A DNA stretch of 64,000 bases from G963708235 sp963708235 (GTDB lineage: Bacteria; Actinomycetota; Acidimicrobiia; Spongiisociales; UBA5794), in contig OY970200.1 of the NCBI GenBank assembly GCA_963708235.1, forward strand, positions 372,001-436,000. Reading direction: 5' to 3'. The position numbers were made by a program, and so were the translations under genes. Position 1 is the first letter of the stretch, and each line of letters opens with the position of its first letter. Positions 8,781 through 16,332 of this stretch are shown here, piece after piece. A model generated the notes under the pieces. The model was not told the DNA's origin and did no database searches. It worked only from the letters and a program-made list of their open reading frames with translations.

Positions 8781-9247
8781 ACGATCGACAGAGGTGGGAC
8801 GACATGACGGACGACGAGTTGCTCGCCACGCTCGGCAGAGCGCTCGATGCGTTCGACCCGGTCCCCCCGGCAGTGAAAGAATATTCGCTCGCCGGCTTCG
8901 GTTGGCGCACCATCGACGCCGAGCTGGCCGAGCTGGTGTTCGATTCGGCCGTCGCCGAGTTGGCGGGTGTGCGTGGCGGCGAAGAGACCCGGGAGATCAC
9001 GTTCCGGGCGCCCGGCGTCGAGATCGAGGTGGTGGTGCTCTCCGAGGACACCCGCCGGATCGTCGGACAGTTGGTCCCGCCGCAACGGGCCGCCATCGAG
9101 CTGCGCTCCGCCGGGGGAGACCTGGAGACGATCGAGAGCGACGATCTCGGTAGGTTCTCGTTCTCCGAGGTCCCCACCGGCAACGTCAGCCTGCGGTGTC
9201 TGTTGGCGGACGATCAGACGGTCCAGACCGACTGGGTCATCTTCTGA
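8777..9247 (+). CDS. Small protein coupled to sigma factor; candidate sigma regulator or CHAT substrate
   Basis: A 156-aa soluble protein without signal peptide or membrane segment. The N-terminal half has an acidic segment (DDELLATLGRALDAFDPVPP) followed by WRTIDAELAELVFDSA, a pattern I have seen in small actinobacterial proteins beside sigma-factor and CHAT genes. The C-terminal half, from about residue 98, looks like a beta-sandwich of carboxypeptidase-regulatory type (GQLVPPQ ... DLGRFSFSEVPTGNVSLRC). The start codon overlaps the sigma-factor stop. No enzyme motif is visible. The two-part build and coupling fit an anti-sigma-like regulator that the neighbouring CHAT protease could cut, but no direct evidence supports this. 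Confidence 0.75.
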   Translation: MNDRQRWDDMTDDELLATLGRALDAFDPVPPAVKEYSLAGFGWRTIDAELAELVFDSAVAELAGVRGGEETREITFRAPGVEIEVVVLSEDTRRIVGQLVPPQRAAIELRSAGGDLETIESDDLGRFSFSEVPTGNVSLRCLLADDQTVQTDWVIF

Positions 9248-9292
9248 GCAGCGTTCCGGCTCCCGCTACCGGGACCCGGGTCGCCTGAGGCG

Positions 9293-9318
9293 CCGGTCGG
9301 TCTGCCCCTCCCGACCGG
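9293..9318. terminator. Hairpin between convergent genes
   Basis: ccggtcgg and ccgaccgg form an 8-bp stem with a 10-base loop between the converging 156-aa gene and aceE. No T tract. A bidirectional terminator is plausible. Confidence 0.35.
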
Positions 9319-9382
9319 TCACCCGAGCTGCCCCGTGCCCGTTCCGGCCCGGTGCCCCAGCCTTTGATCTCAGGCCCCGGGA

Positions 9383-12070
9383 TCAACGGGTGCGCGGGTC
9401 CGGGAGATCGGGCTCGACGTCGTAGCGGGAAATCGCATCGCCGACCGCCGACGCGTCGATACTTCCCTGCTCGGCGAGCGCCGCCAGCACCGCCACCACG
9501 ACGTGCCCGGTGTCCACCTCGAAGAACCGCCGCAGCGCCTCACGGGTGTCGGAGCGGCCGTACCCGTCGGTTCCGAGGGGTCGGAACATCCGCGGCGCCC
9601 ACCGGGCCACCTGGTCCGGAACGATCTTCATGTAGTCGGAGACCGGAATGATCGGACCGTCCCCCTGTGCCAGTACCTGGGTGACATAGGGAACGCGGCG
9701 CTCGTCATGGGGATGGAGCCGGTTCCACCGCTCCTGTTCCAACGCTTCCTCCCGGAGCCGCTTGTACGAGGTGGCGCTGAACAGCGACGCACCGACACCG
9801 TAGTGCTCGGCGAGTTCGGTCTGGGCGTGCCGGGCGGCGGCGTGCATCGGTCCCGAGAACACGATGGTGGCCGGATGCGCCAGCCCCTCGGGTGCATCCG
9901 CCCACGGGTACAGCCCGGCGAGGATGCCCTGGTCGGCCCCCTCCGGCTTGGGTGGCTGGGCGTAACCCTCGTTGTAGAGGGTGAGGTAGTAGAAGATGTC
10001 CTCGTCCTCGCCGTACATCCGGCGCAGACCGTCGGCGATGATCGTGGACATCTCATAGGCGAAGGCCGGGTCGTAGACCTGACACACCGGCACCGTCGAC
10101 GCCAGCAGAAGGCTGTGTCCGTCCTGGTGCTGGAGCCCCTCGCCGTGGAGGGTGGTCCGTCCGGCGGTGGCGCCGAGCAGGAACCCCCGGGCCCGGGCAT
10201 CGCTCGCCGCCCAGATGAGGTCGCCGACACGCTGGAACCCGAACATCGAGTAGAAGGTGTAGAAGGGCACCATCGGGACCCCGCGGTGGGCGTAGCTGGT
10301 CGCCGCCGCCGTCCATGTGGACAGGGCGCCCGCCTCGGTGATGCCCTCTTCGATGATCTGACCGCCCTTGTCCTCCTTGTACGAGAGGAGAAGGTGGTGG
10401 TCGACGGGCTCGTAGAGCTGGCCCTGAGACGCATAGATGCCCAGTTCCTTGAAGAGGGCATCCATCCCGAAGGTGCGCCCCTCATCGGGGATGATCGGGA
10501 CCACGTGGCTACCGAGACCCTTGTCGCGGGTCAGACCGCGCAGCAGACGGGTGAAGGCGCCGGTGGTGGAGACCTCGGAGTTCCCGGAGCCCTGGTCGAA
10601 TTCGGCGAACACTTTGGGGTCGGGGAGGGTGATCCGCTCCTTGATCGGGAGCCCGCGGCTCGGCAGCGGCCCGTCGAGGACCTTGCGCCGGTCGAGCAGG
10701 TATTGCACCTCGGGTGAGTCGATCGGCGGCCGGTAGTAGGGGAGGTTGTCGCCGTCGAGGGCTTCGTCGGGGATCTCGTCCTGGAGTTGGAGGCTGTCGC
10801 GGAGCGCGATGAGCTGGTCCTTGGTCAGCTTCTTCACCTGATGCGTGGTGTTGCCGCCCTGGATTCCCGGGCCGAGCTGCCATCCCTTGATCGTCTTCGC
10901 CAGGATCACGGTCGGCACGCCCGGGGTCTCGGTGGCCGCCTTGTAGGCGGAGAAGACCTTCTTGTAGTCGAGCCCGCCGCGACGCAACGCCCAGATCTCC
11001 TCGTCGCTCATGTCTTCGACGAGGCGGGAGAGCTCCGGTTCCGGACCGAAGAAGTTCTCCCTGACGAAGGCGCCGCTCTCCGCCTTGAAGCGCTGGTAGG
11101 CACCGTCGACGGTGGTGTTCATCTTCTCGATCAGGGCGCCATCGGTGTCGCGGGCAAGCACGGCATCCCAGTTGGATCCCCAGATGACCTTGATCACATT
11201 CCACCCGGCGCCACGGAACACGGCCTCGAGCTCCTGGATGATCTTCCCGTTGCCCCGCACCGGCCCGTCGAGCCGCTGCAGGTTGCAGTTGATCACCCAG
11301 GTGAGGTTGTCCAGTTTCTCGCGCGCCGCCAGCGAGATCGAGCCGAGGGTCTCGGGTTCGTCGACCTCGCCGTCACCGACGAAACACCACACCCGGGTGT
11401 CGGTGGTGTCGTCGATCTCACGGTTGTGGAGGTACTTGAGGAACCGCGCCTGGTAGATCGAGCTGATCGGGCCGATCCCCATCGATACGGTGGGGTACTC
11501 CCAGAACTCCGGCATCAGTCGGGGATGCGGGTAGCTGGTCAGCCCGTTGCCGCCGATCTCCTGGCGGAAGCCGTCGAGGTCGTTCTCGTCGATCCGGTAC
11601 TCGACGAACGATCGGGCGTAGATGCCGGGGGCGGCGTGGCCCTGGATGTAGAGGTTGTCGCCGGCGCCGTCGTTCTTGCCACGGAAGAAGTGATTGAAGC
11701 CGACCTCGTACAACATCGCCGACGAGGCGAAGGTGGAGAGGTGGCCCCCGATGCCATCGGCGGCCTTGTTGGCTTTGATCACCATGATGGCGGCGTTCCA
11801 CCGGATGAAGCGGCGGATGCGGCTCTCGAGGTGCTCGTCGCCCGGAAAATCGGGCTCGGCGTCGGCCGGGATCGTGTTCACATACGGGGTGCTCACCGAT
11901 GCCGGGACCGCCACACTGCGGCCGCGGGCTCGCTCGATGAGTTTGGCGAGCAGGAACTGGGCTCGCTGGGTCCCATCCGTGGCGATGACGCTGTCGAGCG
12001 ACTCGAGCCAGTCGTCGGTCTCGTCCGGATCGAGATCTGGAAGCTGATGGGTGAAGCCGTCGATGATCAT
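9383..12070 (-). CDS. aceE: Pyruvate dehydrogenase E1 component, homodimeric
   Basis: An 895-aa protein, full length for the homodimeric E1 (about 890 aa). It decarboxylates pyruvate with thiamine diphosphate and passes the acetyl group to the lipoyl E2, feeding acetyl-CoA to the TCA cycle. The ThDP/magnesium motif GDGEVDEP is at about residues 232-239 with the conserved Asn near 261-263; the family signatures DGIGGHLSTFASSA and YPHPRLMPEFWEYPTVSMG are intact. It is monocistronic here: no E2 or lipoamide dehydrogenase gene lies nearby, as is common in Actinobacteria. About 210 bases separate its start from the tRNA-Glu gene, and that gap shows no other feature I can support. Confidence 0.97.
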   Translation of the reverse strand: MIIDGFTHQLPDLDPDETDDWLESLDSVIATDGTQRAQFLLAKLIERARGRSVAVPASVSTPYVNTIPADAEPDFPGDEHLESRIRRFIRWNAAIMVIKANKAADGIGGHLSTFASSAMLYEVGFNHFFRGKNDGAGDNLYIQGHAAPGIYARSFVEYRIDENDLDGFRQEIGGNGLTSYPHPRLMPEFWEYPTVSMGIGPISSIYQARFLKYLHNREIDDTTDTRVWCFVGDGEVDEPETLGSISLAAREKLDNLTWVINCNLQRLDGPVRGNGKIIQELEAVFRGAGWNVIKVIWGSNWDAVLARDTDGALIEKMNTTVDGAYQRFKAESGAFVRENFFGPEPELSRLVEDMSDEEIWALRRGGLDYKKVFSAYKAATETPGVPTVILAKTIKGWQLGPGIQGGNTTHQVKKLTKDQLIALRDSLQLQDEIPDEALDGDNLPYYRPPIDSPEVQYLLDRRKVLDGPLPSRGLPIKERITLPDPKVFAEFDQGSGNSEVSTTGAFTRLLRGLTRDKGLGSHVVPIIPDEGRTFGMDALFKELGIYASQGQLYEPVDHHLLLSYKEDKGGQIIEEGITEAGALSTWTAAATSYAHRGVPMVPFYTFYSMFGFQRVGDLIWAASDARARGFLLGATAGRTTLHGEGLQHQDGHSLLLASTVPVCQVYDPAFAYEMSTIIADGLRRMYGEDEDIFYYLTLYNEGYAQPPKPEGADQGILAGLYPWADAPEGLAHPATIVFSGPMHAAARHAQTELAEHYGVGASLFSATSYKRLREEALEQERWNRLHPHDERRVPYVTQVLAQGDGPIIPVSDYMKIVPDQVARWAPRMFRPLGTDGYGRSDTREALRRFFEVDTGHVVVAVLAALAEQGSIDASAVGDAISRYDVEPDLPDPRTR

Positions 12071-12282
12071 GGTGACAGGTACTCCAGACGGGCTTGGCTA
12101 TCCGGAAAGCCTACCTGCTCGGTACCGGCAATCCTCTGCCGCAGGCGTCGGCGGATCGCTGCCGTCACCGGAACTGTTGCACCACCAGCGGGCGAGGATC
12201 CGGCGGCAGCATTGGGTGCGTCGCAGCGATCGCACCGGTGGTGACGGTCGCCCACGACGGCACGGCCGATGGACGAGATGCG

Positions 12283-12355
12283 TGGCCCCGACGGGATTCG
12301 AACCCGCGTTGCCGGCTTGAAAGGCCGGAGTCCTGGGCCGCTGGACGACGGGGCC
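12283..12355 (-). tRNA. tRNA-Glu, anticodon TTC
   Basis: Read on the minus strand, a 73-base cloverleaf: 7-bp acceptor stem GGCCCCG/CGGGGCC with discriminator A, D arm closed by GTCC/GGAC, anticodon stem CCGGC/GCCGG around loop CTTTCAA (anticodon TTC), and T arm with loop TTCGAAT. The 3' CCA is not encoded. It decodes GAA and GAG. Confidence 0.96.
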
Positions 12356-12418
12356 GCGGCGGAACACACGTTAGTGCCCCGCCGGACGGCGCTCGCCCCG
12401 GGCCCGGGGGGGCGTCGA

Positions 12419-13342
12419 TCAGCTACGGAACCGGTCGAAGGGCGCCGCTTCGATTCCTGCGTCGGCCAGAAGGTCGCCGACGGTGTCGATCAGCGGGGCG
12501 GCATCGGTCGGGTTGGCGACGAGTTCGAGCAGCGGGTCGGGTTGGTCGAGACGATCGACGGCGGTATCGATCGACCACGCATCCGGCGGGGTGTCGTCGA
12601 GTTCGTCCCAGGTGAGCGGCATCGCCACCGGTGCGTGCCGGCGGGGACGGAGCGACCAGGGGGACACCGCGGTCTGTCCCGGGCGGTTTCGCAACCAGTC
12701 GACGAACACGCGACCACGACGCGCCTCGATGCGGAATTCGGCGGTCAACAGGTCGGGAGCCTGGCTGGCCAACCAGATGGCGAACGGGTGCATGGTGGCC
12801 GCCAGTTCCGCAGCTGCATCCTCGGGGACCACAGGGGCCACCAGGTGGTAGCCCTTCGATCCGGTGGCGACCGGGATCGTGGGGAGACCCAGCGGATCGA
12901 GCAGAGCCCGCACCCGATGGGCGGCTTCCCTCACCTGCGCCACGTTCCCCTCCAGCGGGTCGAGGTCGATGATGATCCGGTCAGGGATATCGAGCTGGGG
13001 AACCTGGCACGGCCATACGTGGAAGGTGATGGTCCCCTGGTTTGCCAGGTAGGCGATGTCTCCGGGGTGGCGGAGGACCGGATAGCGGGTGGTTCCGCCT
13101 TCCCGCTTGGGGACTTCGACCCGTTCGATGGACTCCGGGAAATGGTCGGGTGCGTTCTTCTGCATGAAGCCGGAGCCGCCGATCCCCTGGGGGAAGCGTT
13201 GCACCGTGAGGGGGCGACCCTCGACGTGGGGAAACATGGCATCGGAGACCTGGTCGTAGTAGGCGACGACGGCGCCTTTGGTGATTCCGTCGTCGGGGAA
13301 GACGACTCTCTCGGGGTGGCTGACCTTCATGGACTGATTCAA
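12419..13342 (-). CDS. Stand-alone LigD-type DNA polymerase/primase domain (PolDom)
   Basis: A 307-aa protein of the archaeo-eukaryotic primase fold found in NHEJ ligase D. Metal-binding Asp126 and Asp128 sit in IIIDLDPLEG, His166 in GSKGYHLVAP and the third Asp215 in RVFVDWLRN. It would fill gaps with nucleotides during double-strand break repair. Ligase and nuclease domains are absent, and no Ku or ligase gene is in the window, so it must work with partners elsewhere. The start is a TTG at 13342, 7 bases after the upstream stop with GAGGCGAG before it; an ATG at 13330 is the alternative. Translation is probably coupled to the upstream hypothetical gene. Confidence 0.88.
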   Translation of the reverse strand: MNQSMKVSHPERVVFPDDGITKGAVVAYYDQVSDAMFPHVEGRPLTVQRFPQGIGGSGFMQKNAPDHFPESIERVEVPKREGGTTRYPVLRHPGDIAYLANQGTITFHVWPCQVPQLDIPDRIIIDLDPLEGNVAQVREAAHRVRALLDPLGLPTIPVATGSKGYHLVAPVVPEDAAAELAATMHPFAIWLASQAPDLLTAEFRIEARRGRVFVDWLRNRPGQTAVSPWSLRPRRHAPVAMPLTWDELDDTPPDAWSIDTAVDRLDQPDPLLELVANPTDAAPLIDTVGDLLADAGIEAAPFDRFRS

Positions 13343-13349
13343 GCTCGCC

Positions 13350-13847
13350 TCAGTCGCCGTGGTGACGATTGTCGGTGGACCCGTCCGAATCGGCTCCGAC
13401 CGGGTCGAGGAACCGGAGCAGGGAGGCGTCGACCCGGGAGGTCAGATCGGTGAGGTGAATCCGGTCGAGCCCACCTGCGGCGGCGTCCCGGAGCACCGTC
13501 CCCACAAGCGCGGTGGGTACGGCGGCAGGGAGCCTGACCACCAGTACCTGGTTCCGGTCCAGCGTCGAAACCACCATCCCGTCGGCGACCAGCTTCACCG
13601 CATCGGTGCCCGCAGAAACGGTGACGGCCACCACGTCGTCGAGGGCGAGCGAGATGAGGGCTCTCGACGTCGGTCCCGTGGTCAACACCACGGACGCCGC
13701 CGCCTCCGGGATCGAGACCATCAGCGTGGCGAGGGGGTCGACGTCGAGATACCCGTTGCCGGTCTCGGTCGGATCGACGGTGATGACGGCCACCAGAGGT
13801 GGCTCGCCTCCGTCGGTGCCGTCGGCGGTCACGGTGCGGAGATCCAT
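13350..13847 (-). CDS. Hypothetical protein upstream of PolDom
   Basis: A 165-aa protein I do not recognise. It is rich in short hydrophobic beta-type stretches (PLVAVITVD, ALISLALDDVVAVTV, VLVVRLPAAVPTALVGTVL), with no signal peptide, membrane helix or enzyme motif, and ends in a polar tail with DNRHH. It is tightly linked to the LigD-type polymerase gene (7-base gap) and divergent from ispD with 100 bases between. It may be the polymerase's operon partner; nothing in the sequence gives its activity. Confidence 0.6.
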   Translation of the reverse strand: MDLRTVTADGTDGGEPPLVAVITVDPTETGNGYLDVDPLATLMVSIPEAAASVVLTTGPTSRALISLALDDVVAVTVSAGTDAVKLVADGMVVSTLDRNQVLVVRLPAAVPTALVGTVLRDAAAGGLDRIHLTDLTSRVDASLLRFLDPVGADSDGSTDNRHHGD

Positions 13848-13947
13848 CCCCTCAACACTACGGGTGTGTGGTCGGGAATGGTGCGTATGGCCGTCGGAGT
13901 GGGCGTGTCAGACTGTCGGTGATCCGAGGAGCGGGAGGAGCGGCCAG

Positions 13948-14724
13948 ATGGGAGCGGGGGTCATCGTGCTTGCCGGCGGGAGCGGGAGCCGGATGGGTGG
14001 CGCTGCCGGGTGGGAGGAGCCCGCCCCCGGGGTGCGGGTCGGTGCATCCGAATCGAAGGTGTTCGCCCCGGCGAAGGGCCGGCCACTGCTGGCGCTTTCT
14101 CTGGAGGTCTGTGCGCTCGCCCCGTCGGTAACGGTCTGCGTGGTGGTGGCGAGGGAGCAGGAGCTGAACCGCGTTCGGGCCATCGCCGATGCGGTGGTCG
14201 GTCTCGAAGCCACGGTGGTAGCCGGCGGTGCCAGCCGTTTCGCCAGCGAGGTCGCCGGGCTCGATGCGCTGCGCAAGCCGGCGTTCGATGGGGTCGTCGA
14301 TGTGGTCGCCATTCACGACGCCGCCCGGCCTTTCGCCTCCGTCGAGCTCTTCGAGCAGGTCATCGCCGCAGCCCGACGGCATGGCGGGGCCGTTCCCGGG
14401 CTTGCGTTCGACGAACCCGTACTCGACCTCTCCGACTCGCGGCCGCGTCGCCGATCGGTGGGGGAGGTGGTCAAGATGCAGACACCTCAGGCATTTCAGG
14501 TCAGGTACCTGTACCCCGCCTATGACCTGCCCGTCGCAGATCCGATTCCGGCGGACACGGCCGAGACCGTCGAACGGATGGGCAACGTCCCGGTCGCCGT
14601 CGTCGCCGGTGATGTGCGCAACCTCAAGGTGACGTTCGCCGAGGACCTCGACCGGGTGGCCACCCTGGCCGACTGGTGGGAGGCCGGCTCCTGGCGTCAC
14701 GACCCCGGGCCCATCGGCGGCTGA
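13948..14724 (+). CDS. ispD: 2-C-methyl-D-erythritol 4-phosphate cytidylyltransferase
   Basis: A 258-aa CTP-dependent nucleotidyltransferase of the non-mevalonate isoprenoid pathway. It has the glycine-rich loop GGSGSRMG at residues 10-17, Lys37 in ESKVF, AIHDAARPF at 121-129, KMQTPQAF at 176-183 and Lys227 in RNLKVTF. The stretch between the glycine loop and Lys37 is longer than usual by about 15 residues (GGAAGWEEPAPGVRV). ATG 13948 is chosen because GGGAGGAG precedes it and the family starts with this beta-strand; the frame is open far upstream but overlaps the divergent gene. Dxs, the first enzyme of the same pathway, is encoded at 18.0-19.9 kb. Confidence 0.88.
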   Translation: MGAGVIVLAGGSGSRMGGAAGWEEPAPGVRVGASESKVFAPAKGRPLLALSLEVCALAPSVTVCVVVAREQELNRVRAIADAVVGLEATVVAGGASRFASEVAGLDALRKPAFDGVVDVVAIHDAARPFASVELFEQVIAAARRHGGAVPGLAFDEPVLDLSDSRPRRRSVGEVVKMQTPQAFQVRYLYPAYDLPVADPIPADTAETVERMGNVPVAVVAGDVRNLKVTFAEDLDRVATLADWWEAGSWRHDPGPIGG

Positions 14725-14730
14725 TCGCAA

Positions 14731-14758
14731 CACGGCCCTCACATATGTAAGGACCGTG
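14731..14758. terminator. 28-base palindromic hairpin after ispD
   Basis: Two 14-base arms, cacggccctcacat and atgtaaggaccgtg, meet with no loop; 12 of 14 positions pair. The two exceptions are C-A on the plus strand but G-U on the minus strand, so RNA from the minus strand would pair fully. Six bases after the ispD stop. Confidence 0.4.
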
Positions 14759-14782
14759 GTAGCGGGAGTGTTGAAGCCGGTG

Positions 14783-14825
14783 GGTCCGAGCGCTTCGCCG
14801 TGGAGGTTGATGGAGTGCTCGGACC
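14783..14825. repeat. Stem-loop A displaying loop motif GCCGTGGAGGTTG
   Basis: Perfect 9-bp arms ggtccgagc (14783-14791) and gctcggacc (14817-14825) enclose a 25-base loop. The loop holds gccgtggaggttg at 14797-14809, the same 13-mer as in stem-loop B. On the minus strand the loop would show CCTCC, the anti-Shine-Dalgarno core. Confidence 0.6.
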
Positions 14826-15165
14826 ATCGCCTTGCCGAGGTTTGGGCCGGTTGGTCCCCTCGGTCTCCATTGGGTTGTTTGCCGATCGGCTCGGTCAAGT
14901 TCCCCCGGATGGAGGGTACGCACCGAAATAGGTCGTTCGACGGGGGGCGTCGTGCGGGTTGCAGCGCCCCGCGTCACCGGTCCGGTCGGCCACGAGACAC
15001 CACCGACCCGCCATGAGGCGATACCTGCGGGTCCTTGCACAGGGCCGCAGTCGCATCGGCGGTGGGGGACGGCGGCGGCCCGTCAACGCTCGGAGCCACG
15101 ACCAGGGCGCGCCTCGTCGTCGACCCATCGGAAAACCGGCACTTCGGGTCACCTTTGGAATTGGA

Positions 15166-15226
15166 ACGATGTGACTGGGCGGTCTGGGCCGTGGAGGTTG
15201 GTTCGAAACACGCCCAGTCACATCGT
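15166..15226. repeat. Stem-loop B displaying loop motif GCCGTGGAGGTTG
   Basis: Perfect 16-bp arms acgatgtgactgggcg (15166-15181) and its reverse complement (15211-15226) enclose a 29-base loop with gccgtggaggttg at 15188-15200. The stem is unrelated to that of stem-loop A, yet the loop motif is identical. The copy at 15581-15592 is the ribosome binding site of the following gene. Confidence 0.7.
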
Positions 15227-15232
15227 CCGGTA

Positions 15233-15260
15233 CGCCGAGGAGGGGGAAGAGTCCTCGGCG
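15233..15260. repeat. Hairpin C
   Basis: 9-bp arms cgccgagga and tcctcggcg with a purine-only 10-base loop, gggggaagag. Starts 6 bases after stem-loop B. Confidence 0.5.
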
Positions 15261-15344
15261 GCTCGTTCCATTGTTTGCCGGTTTGGTCGGTTCGGTTCTC
15301 AGAATCTTTGTGGCGCCACACCATATGGACCGTATGCGCCGCGG

Positions 15345-15381
15345 GTGGGATGGGTTTCGAGTATCGAAACCCAGATCCCAC
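15345..15381. repeat. Hairpin D
   Basis: Inner 9-bp arms gggtttcga/tcgaaaccc with a 3-base loop, extended past a small bulge by gtggga/tcccac. A very stable, nearly uninterrupted structure without a T tract. Confidence 0.5.
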
Positions 15382-15593
15382 GACCGCTCTCCACACCGCC
15401 TACCACCGGGATCGCTACCGCCGCACCGTAGGGCCCGGCTCGTTTGCAGCGCGACGCATGGGGGCGCCTTTCCCACTTCTGGAGGCCACAAGGGAGAGGT
15501 TTGCCGCTGACCGGCGGAAGTTTCCCCAGTTTCCGAGAACCTAATGCTTGCTTTCGACAAACAACTGGTCAACACGCTCACCGTGGAGGTTGT

Positions 15594-15833
15594 ATGCGTA
15601 CGTCCAAGAAAGTGGCGCTCAAGCGCGCCCTGACCCTGGCCATCCTGATGGTGGCCGCTCTCACCGTGTCGGTCGGCTCTGCCGCCGCGTCTCCGCTCGA
15701 TCTGGTCGACCAGGTCGTCAGCGGCGGAGCCGACGAGCATTGCGTGGCCGATATCGAAGGCGAAGCCGCAGACGGAGAAGCTCATGCTCAGCGAGTTGCG
15801 GTGCTACAGCTACTTCTCGCTCGCCATGAGTGA
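15594..15833 (+). CDS. Signal-peptide fragment of a frameshifted secreted protein
   Basis: A 79-aa frame starting MRTSKKVALKRALTL, with a basic N-region, hydrophobic core and AAAS cleavage region: a clear Sec signal peptide. GTGGAGGTTG just before the ATG is its ribosome binding site. After about residue 58 the reading becomes unremarkable (RVAVLQLLLARHE) and stops, while the next frame continues with a credible secreted domain (15784..16191). I infer one original gene broken by a single-base indel near 15765-15785. A programmed frameshift is possible but no slippery sequence is evident. Confidence 0.55.
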   Translation: MRTSKKVALKRALTLAILMVAALTVSVGSAAASPLDLVDQVVSGGADEHCVADIEGEAADGEAHAQRVAVLQLLLARHE

Positions 15834-16191
15834 TGCGAGCGACGGCGAGATGTCGTTGGCGCTCAACACACCGGCCAAGTCGATGCTGACCGACTCGATG
15901 ATGCAGGCGGAGGCGATCCCGTTCACCATCGGTATCCACTACACCGGTTCCAACGGATCCGGCTCATCGATCGTGATCAAGGGAACGGGCTGCACCGGCG
16001 GCTACTGGAACACCGGTTCGACCTGGGGGAACAAGATCTCCTCTTCGTACAACGGGTGCTACCGCCTGCGTCACTACGACAACCCCAACCGATCGGGATC
16101 TCAGACCTCGACCACCGGCGCCGGAGTGATCCGCAACCTGGTCTCGGCGATGGTCAACCGGACCGAGTCGGTGTCCTACCACGGTTCGTGA
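15784..16191 (+). CDS. Secreted-type domain, beta/gamma-crystallin or I36-inhibitor like (downstream part of broken gene)
   Basis: A 135-aa frame with no signal peptide of its own; that signal lies in another frame upstream. The C-terminal part, WGNKISSSYNGCYRLRHYD then ending MVNRTESVSYHGS, has the W..KISS...C..R.YD......N..ES pattern of small secreted beta/gamma-crystallin-like proteins and streptomycete-type I36 peptidase inhibitors. Cys residues would be exported and could pair. As it stands the ATG at 15784 lacks a good ribosome binding site, so the domain may not be made or exported. A strong terminator follows. Function unknown; family assignment tentative. Confidence 0.5.
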   Translation: MLSELRCYSYFSLAMSDASDGEMSLALNTPAKSMLTDSMMQAEAIPFTIGIHYTGSNGSGSSIVIKGTGCTGGYWNTGSTWGNKISSSYNGCYRLRHYDNPNRSGSQTSTTGAGVIRNLVSAMVNRTESVSYHGS

Positions 16192-16202
16192 CAGCTCGGT
16201 GA

Positions 16203-16234
16203 AACGGGTGGCCGCCACAGGGCGGCCACCCGTT
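16203..16234 (+). terminator. Strong terminator hairpin
   Basis: Perfect 14-bp arms aacgggtggccgcc and ggcggccacccgtt with loop acag, 11 bases after the secreted-protein stop. The flanking adenines and thymines give a short bidirectional U-rich end. Confidence 0.75.
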
Positions 16235-16332
16235 CACGTTCCGGTCCCTCGCCTCGGGACGATGTGCATGGCGAGCTTGGACCACACGAACGCGACGAAC
16301 GTTGTCTGGTGGGGACTAGCGTCTGGAGTGGG

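Larger units (their letters stand above)
14725..15593. other. 869-base non-coding stretch with clustered stem-loops
   Basis: No open frame here has a recognisable product, and the longer ones run through strong inverted repeats, so I treat it as non-coding. It contains a hairpin after ispD, stem-loops A and B with a shared loop motif, two further hairpins at 15233-15260 and 15345-15381, and the promoter region of the secreted-protein gene at 15594. The lower-GC tracts, for example ctttggaattggaacgatg near 15155-15170, differ from the surroundings. Small RNAs or a decayed mobile element are the main options. Confidence 0.55.

Noticed and set aside
5417..9247. Type III-E CRISPR-associated TPR-CHAT system
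   Set aside because: No gRAMP/Cas7-11 gene, Csx30/Csx31 relative I can recognise, or repeat-spacer array is present; only the protease-sigma adjacency is similar.
9383..12485. Prophage or integrative element insertion at the tRNA-Glu gene
   Set aside because: No integrase, attachment-site repeat or phage gene flanks the tRNA; neighbours are housekeeping genes.
14895..15785. 296-codon minus-strand open frame, and a 169-codon plus-strand one, in the non-coding stretch
   Set aside because: Both run through several perfect inverted repeats, have no ribosome binding site and no recognisable sequence.
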